From Crocodylus rhombifer (lineage: Eukaryota > Chordata > Crocodylia > Crocodylidae), in contig JAVSML010000031.1 of assembly GCA_038503035.1 (NCBI GenBank), forward strand, positions 1,373,379 through 1,437,378: 64,000 nucleotides of DNA, in the 5' to 3' direction. A program made the translations under genes and the position numbers. Every line of letters starts with the position of its first letter. The stretch's first letter is position 1. Below are positions 24,333-35,953 of this stretch, in pieces. Below the pieces are notes generated by a model, which saw nothing but the letters and a program-made list of their open reading frames with translations, was not told the origin of the DNA and ran no database searches.

Positions 24333-24807
24333 GAGGGGATTCAACATTACTGGATGCCATGTACACACTCTAGGCAGAGAGCCAAGATCCTCTGAAGAGT
24401 GAACATAGAGGCTGAGATGTAACTGGAGATGCTCCTTGGTCCAGCTCAAGAGGAAGGGGAAATAAAATCACCTCCAACCATTCAAAGAAGCAGCTGGTGA
24501 GGAAACAAGAATATGTATAGGAACCAGTCTGCAGCACAAGGCAGACAGGCACATGCAATACAGACATTCTCAGACACCAAGTGTGAGGACAGCACTGAGT
24601 TGAGACAGGAGGCAAGGGCTGGGCAATGCACCCCACTGCTGCCAGCTACCAGAAAGAGAGAAACCCAAAACCCAGGTGTGAAAAACCCCTTTATTGTGAT
24701 GCACCCCAGCTTTGCTGGCATCTTTATTCCCTGACACCCATACTTTGATTCTGTCCCCACCCAATGCAAGCTGTCTCCCACTGAACAGAACCAGAGCCTT
24801 GGTTTTA

Positions 24808-25360
24808 ATTCATAGAATCACAGAAAATGAAGACTGGAAAGGACCTCCGAAGGTCATGTCTAGTCCAACCCCCTGCTCAAAGCAGGACCGGCACCAACTA
24901 CGTCATCCCAGCCAAGGCTTTGTCCAGCTGAGCCTTAAAAACCTCCAAGGATGGAGAGCCCACCACTGCTCTGCATATAACCTGTTCCAGTGCATCACCA
25001 TCCTCCTAGTGAAAGAGTTTTTCATCCTATCCAACCTCAGCTTGCCTTGCTGCAACTGGAGCCCATTGCTCCTTGTCCTGTCATCTGCCACCACTGAGTA
25101 CAGCCCAGCTCCATCCTCTTTGCAGCCCCCCTGCAGGGAGTTGAAGGCTGCTATTCAATCCCCAGCTTGGTCTTCTCTTCTCCAGACTAAATAAGCCCAC
25201 TGTTTCCACAGCCTCACCTCACAAGTCATGTGCCCCAAGCCGTAAACCATTTTTGTTGCCCTCCACTGGACTTTCTCCAATTTCTTTCTGTAGTGGGGGC
25301 CCAAAACTGGACACAAGACTCCAGCCGTGGCTTCACCAGTGTTGAACAGAGGGCAAGCTC
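24808..25360 (-). mobile_element. CR1 3' fragment with ORF2 C-terminal remnant
   Basis: It begins with the inverted tail TTCATAGAATCACAGAAAAT, continues TCCAACCCCCTGCTCAAAGC, and runs into ORF2-derived sequence. The minus-strand peptide at 25,094-24,903 includes GKLRLDRMKN, matching the RFRLDIR block of CR1 ORF2. It is 5' truncated with many indels. Confidence 0.85.
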
Positions 25361-25710
25361 TATTCAGTGGGAAGCTGTTAGCTGTACCCTTTCACCATTT
25401 ATTTCCTGTGAGCATTTGCCCCGTAGTGAACTCCCCATGACATACTGTCAGAGACAACATCAAAGCAGGTTCCCTCGTCTACCTTCCATGAGAGACAAGC
25501 CAGCATCACTGGGACAATAACATTGCCTTTTCTTTGTCTTAGCCAGCCCTATCAGTGCTTCTTTCCTCCTTTCTTTCCTGCTCCTAAACGGAGAGAAAGA
25601 GAGAAATGAAGTGAAAAACTCACAAAATATGAGGAGCTTCCTGGAAAAAATGGAATAATTTGTTGTCACCAGCACTGCCTATAGAAGTACTGGGACCCTA
25701 AACTGAAACA
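25361..25710. other. Unassigned DNA between two CR1 fragments
   Basis: No gene is seen; the first bases may be decayed CR1. Confidence 0.35.
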
Positions 25711-25714
25711 GCAC

Positions 25715-26170
25715 AGAATCATAGAAAATGAGGGTTGGAAGGGACCTCAGGGGGTTAGATCTAATCCACTGGTTCTCAACCTTTTTTGGACCAGGACCCA
25801 TTTGTAAACATCGGTCCCGACCCTGTGCCCCTCACCCCCAGTGAGTTGGGCAGGTGGTGAGTATGTGGTGTGGGGGGATGTGGAGCATGGGAGGCCCCAA
25901 GAAGCCCCTTGCTAGCCATGGTTTCCCATATTTTTCTCATTTTTAAAGTTTGTTGATCCATTTTTAAGTTAGTTCTCAACCCTTTCATTTATTCTTGCAG
26001 CCCAGTTTTGGGCTGACCCATGGGTTGAGAAACGCTGATCTAGTCCAACCCCCTGCTCAAAGCAGGACCAGCCCCAACTAGATCATCCCAGCCAAGGGTT
26101 TTGTCAAGCCAGGTCTTAAAAACCTGCAAGAATGGAGATTCCACCGTCTCTCGAGGTAACCCGTTCCAAA
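25715..26170 (-). mobile_element. CR1 3' fragment interrupted by a hAT MITE
   Basis: CR1 sequence at 25,715-25,766 (AGAATCATAGAAAATGAGGG, then AGGGACCTCAGGGG) resumes at 26,038 with CTAGTCCAACCCCCTGCTCA and runs to about 26,170. The interruption is exactly the hAT element at 25,767-26,037, so the CR1 is older than that insertion. Confidence 0.85.
25767..26037. mobile_element. hAT-type MITE (271 bp)
   Basis: The left end CACTGGTTCTCAACC and the complement of the right end (CAGCGTTTCTCAACC) are inverted repeats. Flanks are ATCTAATC (25,759-25,766) and ATCTAGTC (26,038-26,045), an 8-bp target duplication with one mismatch. An 8-bp duplication and CA(G)...(C)TG ends are characteristic of the hAT superfamily. 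There is no coding capacity. Confidence 0.88.
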
Positions 26171-26558
26171 TCAACTGATTAAACAGTCACCTCTCACATA
26201 TTGTTCCCTAGTGGAAAGTCATCAAGGCTCCCAGTACGCATGGTCACCTCTGGGAGTGCCGTCTCGGCTCTGTTGTCTTTTCTTCCCAGCTGTTGCCTGA
26301 ATTCCTCCCACTTCCACATTAAAATACTGGAACAATGTATCTTTTTGTCTGGAAGGTGTTAACAGCAACATGTCCTGAACATTTCTCATAAGCATAATCA
26401 GGAAAGAAGAGAGAACTGTCAGTCAACTGAGGCAACGCTTAACATTTCTATTTCTGAACAGAAAAAAAAGAAAAGAAACAGGTTTAAAATGCACTCTACA
26501 ATATTTATTTTTTTATGACGTTTATTTTAGAATAAGGGTTTTTTTTATTATTATTCCT
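26171..26558. other. Unassigned DNA
   Basis: No gene or repeat recognised. Confidence 0.35.
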
Positions 26559-26559
26559 C

Positions 26560-27235
26560 CACCCAGCATCATTAGTCTAATCATGGTGAAGGTAAAATAG
26601 ATTATAAATATCAGGTGAAAACCTTCTGTCTAATTTTGTCAGGACTGTGTGAACTGCAAAGTACAAACACTTCAAATCTTGTGAAATTAGACAGAAGAAA
26701 GGGTGATACAAGCACATTTGATTTTTAAAATTATATATACCTGCACACATACATATACACACATACACATGTATATGTGTGTGTATATACACGTGTGAGC
26801 AACACACACATACATACACATACACATACACACACATAGTCCAATTAACCTGATGAAATAATGATTAGAGGTGTTGAAAAGCTCTCCCATGAAGAATAAT
26901 TGAAAAGAATGATATTTTATGCCTGGAGATTTGACACGGTAAAAAGTTATATTAATGAATGGTGTACAGAAGGCAGATAACGATCATTTATTCTTCCTGT
27001 CTTGTAAGGAGGATACATTCATTGAAAGCAAAAGATGGAAATTGAAACCTGATAAAAGGAAATGCTCTTTTGCACAACACACAATCGGCTGGATTCATTG
27101 TTATAAAATATCAAGAAGGCTACCAGCTTTTCTAGTGCTAAATACAGACAGTCAAACAGCCCGAGGAAAAAAAAAAATTCATTCAAACTGCGCCGGTTTC
27201 TCTAAGCTGCGTAGATTGGGCTGTTAATGAGCAGA
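26560..27235. other. AT-rich repeat-poor stretch, possible conserved non-coding element
   Basis: Apart from a microsatellite at 26,735-26,836, this stretch has no transposon signature. It contains many ATTA/TAAT cores and a few intact CpGs (TGCGCCGG near 27,190). Such composition occurs in developmental enhancers, but no alignment supports it here; this is a suggestion only. Confidence 0.25.
26735..26836. repeat. Compound (CA)n/(TA)n microsatellite
   Basis: ACACATACATATACACACAT-type repeats with an internal TATGTGTGTG switch, giving partial self-complementarity. Confidence 0.85.
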
Positions 27236-27289
27236 ATACACCTTCACTCATCAGTCGGCCAAGGCAGGTGGTTGCCTGCACTGGCCAAG

Positions 27290-27850
27290 GCCAGAAGGCA
27301 GGAGGCGCTTGCGCAAGACTCCCAGCTCCCCTGAGCTGCAAACGCCCCAGCCCCCAGTTCTCAGCAATGAGGGGAAGCAGGGGGATGGGGCCCTTTCCCC
27401 AGCCCCCTCTCCCCCCACAGTGAGGGTTTTCATGGTGGGTGTTGGGGAGAAGCCCCTGAGGTGGGGGCTTTCACCCCCCATGCAGCCCCACTGGGTTGCA
27501 GACGTCTCAGCCCCACTCCCTTACTAACCCCTCACCTGTCAGTCATGGGGGATGTGGGGGGATGAATCCCTGTTTTTGCCCCCCAGCTGGGGTCTGCACA
27601 ATGGGGGGAGGAGCCCCCGAGGCTCAGAGATGAGGGCTGGCGAGGGGGGTGGTTGCTGTGCAGTCTCCAGGTGTGGGGAGCCAGGGTGGGGTGGGGGTCT
27701 GTTCCCCACCTCCCCTGCCCCCGTACAGCCACCAGCGGGAGTGGGAAGGCTTCCTCAGCCCTGTGACAGCTGGGGGCAGGGCTGGCCAGCTTTGCTAGGG
27801 CAGACAAGCTGGGGTGGAAGTTAGCCCACCCAACCTGTGAGGTGGGGATT
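27290..27850. repeat. GC-rich low-complexity block
   Basis: About 560 bases rich in runs of C and G (CCCCCAGC, GGGGGAGG, CCCCTGAG) inside an AT-rich region. CpG is sparse, so it is not an obvious CpG island. Segments such as CCCCTGAG(G)...GGGGAGAAGCCCC look internally repetitive. Open frames on both strands exist only because stop codons are rare in GC-rich sequence. Confidence 0.45.
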
Positions 27851-30238
27851 AGGGAGGACTGGGACCTAACTTGTATCAGGAGGAGATCTGGGACAATGTC
27901 TTCATTGCAAATGTGTAACTCTTGAACATCCTTTTTATTCCCTAGACCCCTTCAATTTTTGCCACTGAAGAAAACAGTACCTAACAACCTCTACAAAGCC
28001 ATAGTCTAAGCAGAATATTTATATACCTATAAAAGCAGAAGTTTCATAGAATCTGTTAAAATCCACTAGAGTCTTATTATTATTAATTTTATGTTGGAAG
28101 ATGTTCATAAACTACAGGGATCATGGGTGAGAGGTAATTCTTGATTAGAGAGAAAAAGAAAGACTCTGTGCCCCCTCCTTCCACACGCACCTTTATTTTT
28201 AATGCGGATGCTATATTTCACATTATGTTTGCTTGAAAGCATCATTGTTAAAGCTAAAGCAGTTTGGATAGTTGTCAAGGCTATGGATACAATTGTTACA
28301 ACCTAAGTCTTGGACATATTCCCATATTAACATTATCACTTTTTGTAAGATTTTCCTTTCCATTAGACTTAGGATCTTCCAAACCCTGCAAATCTACTCA
28401 GAGCTTCACTTGCTGTATAATTGGCCCATTTATCCTAAGATACAGACCTTTCACCATTCACTGAGTCATGGGGACAGCCTGTCCTTTAAGTGGCTGGCTT
28501 GCCTTTGAAAATGGCACTGCTTCCACATTTTTTATATTCCACCTCTGAATGCTTCTAAGCCAACTTTATTTAAGGTTTGTTAAGAAACGTAACCAAATGT
28601 TAACACTATTTATTTAGGCCAGAAAAGGATGAAGGGTTGCTTTTTAACCAAGTCCCCCTCTACAAAACTCCCTTTGTAGAAAGATATTTATGAGTTCCTT
28701 GGTTTCTAACTTCTGGAGCTGTTTGCACTGTGGTCTAGCTCAGTCACAGAGCATGCATGCCTTTTACTTGCTCACTTACTGAGCAGATTTTGAATGAACC
28801 TTGCATCTAGCACTAAGAAAACAATGAAGCCAAAGGTTGAGAGTATTCAAATGCCTAAGTGGTTTAGGAGCTCGAGTCCTATGGGCTTCCTACAAATTTC
28901 TGAAAAATCACAGGAGCTGCTAATGTCTTCTTAAAAATCACAAAAATAGCCTCAAGAGAGCTGAGCTGAGCTGATCTGAAGGTCTGGCCCAAAGGTGGCT
29001 GCTGAGTTTTTGGAAAATCTAGCTCATAGTATTCAGCTCACTCAGGACTTTAAATTAGACAAGAGCTTGAGCACGTTTCAATCTGCCTCCATCCAGTCTT
29101 TGTACTTTCCCTGATTATAAAAGAGGAAAGAAACTACTTGGGAAGAAAGGGTGAGTGATACTGCCAGGCTCACAGTAGGAGAAACAGGAACAGTTGAAGT
29201 TCAGGATGAGCCCAAACTGGAAACTTTCAGCTGAATGCATTTCCTTTCTAAAAGGCGGATGGTTTAAGATAAAATGGCGCCTGCTTCTGAACAATGCCTG
29301 GCCCTTTGGGTTAGGGTTATTGTAAAAACAAACCAAACAAAGGGGACTCACAGAAGATCACAGGTCCTGTATTGTCAGCTCCCCTCCAGTTGCAACATAG
29401 ACATCAAGGACTAGGGACGTCTTGTTCCAGCTCACTTCCCTTCTTCCCACTTCTTCCAAGACCCATAGGCTGCACATGGACATTCAAGTGGTCACCTTCC
29501 TTGTGGGTTGGGGCCTCACCTGAGATATGCAAACCTTTCTGAAGGCAGCCAGCCCATTTCTATCAAGCAATGCTTGGGAAAGTCATCTGCAGCATCAGAA
29601 GTTTGAAGACGAGTCTAGGTCTCCTAGGTATCTTCTACTAGAAACACTGAATTTATATAAATGAGCTGGCAGCTCCCTTGGATCATGCTCAAGATGCAAG
29701 CCATGTTTTTCCTAAGTGGAGGCTCAGTCTTAGATGTGCAGAATATCCAGACATAAGAGACATCAGACTGACTGGGAGAAGTATGAGACAAGTTCAATAC
29801 AGCACTTCAAGTCCAAACCTCGGGCATCAGCAGGACAAGAAGCTAATCAGGTCAGACTAAGGGCCACCAAGGAGCATGGTAAAATCAGTTGGCACATCAT
29901 TTTAATATTTGCTGGGGAGGAAAAGTGTCAGTAAATTACAGACTTTTGGTGCCTAGGACATTGTGCATTGCTGCTAATCGACACGTTATGGAGCGAAGTC
30001 GTATATGGTCTGTGAATGATGATAAGCATGAGCATGGGGAAAGCTATGAAAAGGGTGAAGCAGGTCTGGGAGATATGGTTGGAGAAGATAATGCATTCTC
30101 TTTTTGAGAACATTGTTAATGTAGATAAGCTTAGACCCTGGATTTAAATTCGAAGACCTTTATTTTAAAGCCCTTTCAAGTGTCCTCAAATACTAGAACG
30201 GACAGCACAGTTTTAAGGTCGACAGATTCCTGAGCGTA
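27851..30238. other. Unassigned intergenic or intronic DNA
   Basis: No gene or definite transposon seen. The segment 28,840-28,930 (GCCTAAGTGGTTTAGGAGCT) resembles a diffuse amniote repeat also hinted at 50,555-50,640, too weak to name. Confidence 0.35.
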
Positions 30239-30372
30239 GAAGCATAGAAAAGCAGGGCTGACAGGAGACTCAGGAGGTCTCCCTACCAACCCCCTGCTCA
30301 AGGCCCATCTAAACTGTCCTAGACAAGAATTTGCCCAACCCGTTCCTAACAATTTCAGGAACAATTCTCAAG
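30238..30372 (-). mobile_element. CR1 3' end fragment
   Basis: AGAAGCATAGAAAAGCAGGG, then CCAACCCCCTGCTCAAGGCC and GAATTTGCCCAACCCGTTCC match the inverted CR1 3' UTR. It is short. Confidence 0.75.
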
Positions 30373-32265
30373 GGCAACTAACCAGACATCACGCCTGAAA
30401 TATCACAAACACACGTTAAGTTGCTACAAGTAAAAGCAGTTGGGATGGGGGCACCATCAGTGTCCTGCCACTGCAGGGACAGAGTAGTTTATTAAAATTA
30501 GCTCCAGAGATCATTGCGCTTGATTGAACATAATGCATAACACAGCCAAAAATGTGTCACTCAGAACATCATCTTTCAGTTCGACTGGCACACGGGTTTT
30601 TTTTTTTTTTATAGAGCCATGCAATCTGAGTTCAAAGTCTCAAGGTGCTGGGGATTTTACTGCCTCGCTTGGGAAGTTATTACCATGGTTAAGTGCCATC
30701 CCTAAATCTTATTCCCAGTCTAAATTTTCCTGATGTTCATTTCCAGTCACTGGAACTGGTTATTCCTTTTTGCTAATCAATAAATGTCTTAGCATATGTC
30801 TTCTCTGTGTACACAGAGACCACGATCTTATCTTTTAAACTTCCCCTTGAAAAGCTCTGGAGCGCCCCCCTCACTCCTGAAGAGAGAAATGTAACTCAGC
30901 ATTGGTTTTTATACCGGCTGAAATTTGTATTTGCCATTCTACAAGGAACAACACGATTCTGATATTTGTTTTCATCATGATTGAGCCTAAAAATGTCAAA
31001 AAAATGAAGATTTTCTTTCACAAATCAAAACACACTGAACTGTTCCAAGTTTATCCAGCTACCTCATTTTGATGTTATTGCTTCAACTTTCATACTGTCA
31101 TAACATAACAGTCAAACCAGGGGTTGGAATGAAACTTTACTATAATTTTACTTTAAAAAACATCAGAATGTTGATAATGAAACAAAATTGTTGTAATTCT
31201 GTCTAATCGGCATTTTCAAATGCAAAATTGCTGCATCTGAATTTTTTTTTAAGCTCTTGGGTATTCCCAGAATTATGTTCCAAATTAAACAATAAAAATA
31301 AAGAAAGAAAGAAATTAGGAGACAGCCATTCTGCATGAAAAAAGTTCTTGCTTCCCTCTGCTTTTCTGGGAATGCATGAAAGGACATGCAGAGACAATTC
31401 AGCTCCCTTGGGAAAACCGATGTGTGTATCAGCGTATGGTTGTCTGCATCTTGCTATCTGTTGGGGAAAGGAATAGCCAGTTAAACTGATTACAAAGCAA
31501 TACTATCATTTAGAACATGAAATGAGGCATCACTACAGTCAGATAAGCAATCATCCATATTAGTGTATACAGGCACTTTTATGCATCATTACCCTTTCGA
31601 TTGCCAAACCACAATTAACAAATTAATCCAATCTGGGCAACACCTAAATTGCAACAAAAGAGGAGTCCTTATCGGACTGCGGTCTCCAGCAAGTGTATGC
31701 GCGGTTGAAAAATAGCTGTGTTCACTTAAAAGCGCAGATAAAACCAGGAAAAGAAAGAAGGCTCCATCTAGAAGAAGAATTAATGTGTATGATGAATCTC
31801 TCGAACTACTGTGGCAACAAGAGCAAGGAGGCATTTGATGAAATTACCAGAAAGAAAATTTAGAACAAATAAAACTGACTGCTTCTAATAAGATCATAGA
31901 GTCAATCTGTGGTATTCTGTGCTACATACTCCAAAAATATATTGAGTCAAATCAAATGGCTTGGGGTTTTGTGGGGGTTTTTTGTTTTTATTTGGTTTTG
32001 TTATGTTTCTCTTTTTAAAAGGTAGTTTTAAGATTGACATGCATTATTCATATTCATATCCATATTTAATCAGTCATATTCATAACCATGATTTTCATGG
32101 ATTGTCATGGATGCTAAAGTAAGTGAAATCAAATCTTATGCTTCAGGGCAGGGCATAAGAAGCCCAGTTGGAGACTCTTACAGAATATAACTGGCATGAA
32201 ACCAATTAGGCTTCTATAGAAAGTATAACTAGACTCTTAAATAATAGTACTTTAAAGCTCAACAA
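30373..32265. other. Unassigned AT-rich DNA, possible conserved non-coding segments
   Basis: No transposon or gene is recognised. It holds a T13 run near 30,598-30,610. The part at 31,540-31,860 is repeat-free, with AATTAA cores and intact CpGs (TATGCGCGG, AAAGCGCAG), and is the most plausible constrained piece. This is unproven. Confidence 0.3.
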
Positions 32266-32938
32266 ATTGGATCATAGGATCATAGGAAAGTAGGGGTAAA
32301 AAGGGACCTCATAAGACCATCTAGTCCAATTCCCTGAGCAAGGCAGCATCGTCCCCAAGAAAACTATCCCAGCCAAGGGTCTGTCTAACCTGTTCTTGAA
32401 AACTTCCAAGAATGGAGATTCCATATTTTTTCTAAGTAGCTTCTTCCAATGCCTGGTCACCTTCATAGTCAGAAAGTTACTCCTAATATTCAGCCTAAAT
32501 TTCCCCAGCTGCAGCCAGATGCTGTTGCTCCTAGTCGTGTCCCCTACAGCCACAGAGAAAAGCCCATCTCTCTGCCATTTATAATCACCCTTCAGGTATT
32601 TAAAGACTGTTATCAAATTCCCCCACCCCCATTTTTTTCTTCTTCAGGCTAAGTAACCCCAGTTTTTTCATCCTTTCCTCATAAGTCATGTCTCCTAGGC
32701 CCCTAATTATTTTTGTTGCCTGCACTGGACTCTTTCCAATCTGTGTACATCCTTTTTGAAGTGTGGGGCCCAAAACTAGACACTAATTCAGGTGAGGACT
32801 CACCAGTACTGAATAGAGAAGAAGAATCCCTTCCCTTGATTTGCAAGTGATATGCTTGTTAATACAACCCAGGGTGTTATTGGGGTTTTTTTGCAACAAG
32901 AGCACAACATTGGCTCAAATTCAACTTATAGTCTGCCA

Positions 32939-33130
32939 CAGCGGTTCCCAGCCCTGGGTCGTGACCCGAATGAGGGTCGCGGGGGCAATGCTGGCAGCAT
33001 CGCACAGAAAAGACAAGCCTCACCGCATGCCAGGAGCTGCCCTGCCCCTGCCCCCAGGTCACTGCCACCATGACCTCACTCTGCTCCCAGCAGTGGGATG
33101 TGGGAAAAAAGGGTGGAATGGGAACCACTG
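32939..33130. mobile_element. hAT-type MITE (192 bp)
   Basis: Left end CAGCGGTTCCCAGCCC and right end GGGTGGAATGGGAACCACTG are inverted repeats. The flanks GTCTGCCA (32,931-32,938) and GTCTACCA (33,131-33,138) form an 8-bp target duplication with one mismatch. It is inserted in the old CR1 and is non-coding. Confidence 0.9.
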
Positions 33131-33479
33131 GTCTACCATAACTCCTAGTTCCTTCTCTGCAGTACTGCAGCCTAGCTGGACATTTTGTATTTGTGCATGT
33201 GGTTATTTCATCCCAAATGTAGGACTTTGCACTTGCCCTTGTTGAATGTCATCTCATTGACTGTGGACAATTTATCCAACCTATCCAGGGCATTCTGGAT
33301 TCTAGCCCTGCCCTTCAGAGTGTCCACAATTACACCCAGATTGGTGTCATCAGCAAATTTGCTAAGTATACACTCAATCCCATCATCCACATCATTAATG
33401 AAGATGTTGAACAATAATGGAACCTGGAAAGACCCCTGGGAAAATCCCACTTGATAATTCCTTTCAACTAGATACTGAG

Positions 33480-34099
33480 GCCAAGAAGGCCAACTGTTCC
33501 TTGTCATGCATCCACAGATGCATCTCGAGCAGGTCCAAAGAGGTGATCCTCCCCCTCTATGAGGCACTGGTCAGGCTGCAGCTGGAGTATTGCGTCCAGT
33601 TCTGGGTGCCGCACTTCAGGAGGGATGTGGACAACATGGAGAGGGTCCAGAGGAGGCCACTCGCATGATTGGGGGACAGCAGGGCAGGCCTTATGAGGAG
33701 AGGCTACGGGACCTGAACCTGTTCAGCCTCCACAAGAGAAGACTGAGGGGGATCTAGTGGCCTGTTACAAACCAGTCAGGGGGGACCAGCAGGCACTGGG
33801 GGAGTCCCTGTTCCCCCAAGCACTGCCAGGAGTGACCAGGAATAATGGTCACAAGCTGGCAGAGGGTAGGTTTAGGCTAGATATCAGGAGTCGCAACTTC
33901 ATGGTCAGGGCAGCTAGGATCTGGAACCAACTTCCAAGAGAAGTGGTGCAGGCTCCTACCCTGGGGGGCTTTAAGAGGAGGTTAGATGAACATCTTGCTG
34001 GGGTCGTTTGACCCCAGTACTCTTTCCTGCCATGGCAGGGGGTCGGACTAGATAATCTACTCAGGTCCCTTCCGACCCTAGAAACTATGAAACTATGAG
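33480..34099 (+). mobile_element. Younger CR1, 5' truncated, nested in an older CR1
   Basis: From about 33,480 the sequence switches to plus-strand CR1 and continues to the tail GAAACTATGAAACTATGA at about 34,080-34,099. The terminal ORF2 peptide at 33,757-34,011 (RNNGHKLAEGRFRLDI, REVVQAPTLGGFKRRLDEHL) ends properly at the ORF2 stop; a frame change separates it from the upstream frame near 33,655. It is very similar to the copy at 55,455-56,618, so both belong to one young subfamily. The older CR1 resumes right after the tail. Confidence 0.88.
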
Positions 34100-34724
34100 G
34101 CATTGAGGACTACTAGTTGACTATGATGATCCAACCAGTTATGTATTTACCTTACACTACTTTCCTTTAGGCTGTATTTCCTTAGCTAGTTAATGAAAAT
34201 GTTGTGGGACACTGTCAAAACCCTTGCTAAAGTCAATGTTTACCATGTCCACTCTTTTCCCTCATGCACAGAGCCCATCACCTTATTGTAAAAGGAGATC
34301 AGGTTTGCCAGGCATGACTCTTGATGAACCCATGCTGACTATTCCTGGGAACCTTGTTCTCTAGATGCTTCACAATAGATTCTTTGAAGATCTGCTCCAT
34401 GATTTTTCTGGGTATATAGGTCTGGCTGGACTTTCTGTAGTTCTCTGGATCTCCATTTTTCCCTACTTGATGATGGATAGTATATTTTCCTTTTTCCAGT
34501 CATCCCGGACCTCACACAAGCTCCATGAGTTCTCAGAAAGGAGACAATGGCTCTGAAATTACCTCAGCCAATTTCTTCAGTACCCTCAGGTGCATCCCAT
34601 CTGGCCCTGCTGACTTGAAAACATCTAGCCTCTCTAAGTAATCCTTAACTTGTTCTGACATTACTCCAAGCTATTTGTCTCCTTCCCTATCTCTGCTACC
34701 AACTGTACTCATCATCTTGTAGTT

Positions 34725-34906
34725 CAGGGGTGGGCAATTATTTCAGGTGGAGGGCCGCTTACTGAGTTTTGGCAAGCCATTGAGGCATGATAGGCAGCCA
34801 GGGGCAGATAAGTATAAATTTTCTAAAATTTTTAGGGGCCCTGCAGGCCGATAGAATGTCCTGGTGGGCTACATTTGGCCTGTGGGCCGCATTTGGCCCA
34901 CTCCTG
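34725..34906. mobile_element. hAT-type MITE (182 bp)
   Basis: Left end CAGGGGTGGGCAATTATTT and right end TTTGGCCCACTCCTG are inverted repeats. Flanks TTGTAGTT (34,717-34,724) and TTGTAGCT (34,907-34,914) form an 8-bp target duplication with one mismatch. It is inserted in the old CR1. Confidence 0.9.
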
Positions 34907-35457
34907 TTGTAGCTGCTCCTATTTGTGAAAACTGAAGTAAAAAAGACAGCCCTCTCTGCACTGTCTGTGACCAGACTGCCTTTTGAATTACATAAGGGAC
35001 CTATGGATTTATAGTCTTCTTCTTATTTTGAATATAGCTATAGAATCCCTTTTATCATCTTTCATGTCCCTTGCCAGGTGCATCTTAGATTGTGCCTTGG
35101 CCTTCCTAATTTTCTCCCTGCATGCCCATGCAATACTCTTATACTCTTCCCTAATCCGATGACCAAGTTTCTACTTTTTATAGGATTCCTTTTTGAGCAT
35201 CAGCTCTTTAAAGAGACTGTTATCTAGCCAGGCTTATCTCCTGTTGTATTTCCTATTCATCTGTCGCATCAGGCCAGTTTGCTCCAGTGCCCTAAGAGAA
35301 CTTCCTTGAAGTAGAACCTGGACTCCTTTTCCCTTCAGAGTTGCTTCCCAGGGGATCCTGACTACCAGGGCCCTAAGTTTGTTAAAGTTTGCTTTTTCAA
35401 AGTTCAGTGTCCTTATTCTGGTGCTCTTTTTCCTTCTTCCCCTTAGAACTTGAACTG

Positions 35458-35479
35458 TTTTTTTTTGGGGGGGGGGGGG
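35458..35479. repeat. T9G13 homopolymer junction
   Basis: Nine T are followed directly by thirteen G at the 5' edge of the old CR1. Such runs are prone to slippage and to sequencing error, so exact lengths are unreliable. Confidence 0.85.
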
Positions 35480-35521
35480 TGTTCTTGCTTTTCTCTAGTT
35501 TTTTCAACCTTCTATAACAAG

Positions 35522-35525
35522 GTAG
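35522..35525. other. Provirus target-site duplication, left copy (GTAG)
   Basis: GTAG directly before the LTR TG is repeated directly after the second LTR CA at 41,914-41,917. Confidence 0.85.
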
Positions 35526-35932
35526 TGTAGAATTAATTGGCTTACTTGACTAGAAAAACAGACAAAGACCAGATGTGCTGATACTGCTTAATTCAAATGT
35601 TCTGAGATAAGGAATCCGCATTCCTGCATGCCTTGGGTTATCTTGAGATCTTGCCCTATGCATAGATAGTTTGTTTAAGTAAACTTCCTAAGTTTCTGTG
35701 TAATTTACTATTGTTTTGTTTCTCCAAGGCGTATTTTTTATCTCTTTCTTTGTCTTTAGTATAAATACGCTTGTAAACTTAGAGAGTCTGAGAAATCCTT
35801 TGAAACAGACAAGTGGGTGATTCCCCTTGCTGTATGGAATTCTCCCTGTGATCACAGTATAGCCTTAAATAAAGAAAAGCTGGCTCTGTCAGTTCTGATT
35901 CAACCACAACGCGAAGTTTGATTTCTTCCACA
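35526..35932 (+). promoter_or_regulatory. 5' LTR (407 bp) of the provirus
   Basis: It begins TGTAGAATTAATTGG and ends TTCTTCCACA. A TATA box (TATAAATA) is at 35,760-35,767 and a polyadenylation signal (AATAAA) at 35,868-35,873, giving a U3-R-U5 layout. It differs from the 3' LTR at five positions (four transitions and one T/G difference near the start) with no indels, about 1.2 percent. In principle it can act as promoter and 3'-end processing signal. Confidence 0.95.
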
Positions 35933-35935
35933 ATT

Positions 35936-35953
35936 TGGTGCCGTGACTCGGAT
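35936..35953 (+). promoter_or_regulatory. Primer binding site for tRNA-His
   Basis: The 18 bases TGGTGCCGTGACTCGGAT start three bases after the 5' LTR. They are complementary to the 3' end of tRNA-His including CCA, the same primer type used by human HERV-H. Confidence 0.88.

Larger units (their letters stand above)
32267..35457 (-). mobile_element. Old CR1 copy split by three later insertions
   Basis: The inverted 3' tail starts at 32,267 (GGATCATAGGATCATAGGAA). CR1 sequence can be followed in four blocks: 32,267-32,938, 33,131-33,479, 34,100-34,724 and 34,907-35,457. The minus-strand peptide at 33,567-33,208 keeps recognisable RT sequence (FNIFINDVDD, SKFADDTN). Removing the two hAT MITEs and the younger CR1 leaves about 2.2 kb of continuous CR1. 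It is diverged, with many stops, and 5' truncated or lost at a T9G13 run. Confidence 0.88.

Noticed and set aside
26577..26890. Peptides rich in Val-Tyr/Cys-Met repeats
   Set aside because: Translation of the CA/TA microsatellite.
27251..27824. Four overlapping frames of 72-91 codons in the GC-rich block
   Set aside because: Low-complexity Pro/Gly/Ser peptides on both strands; an effect of base composition.
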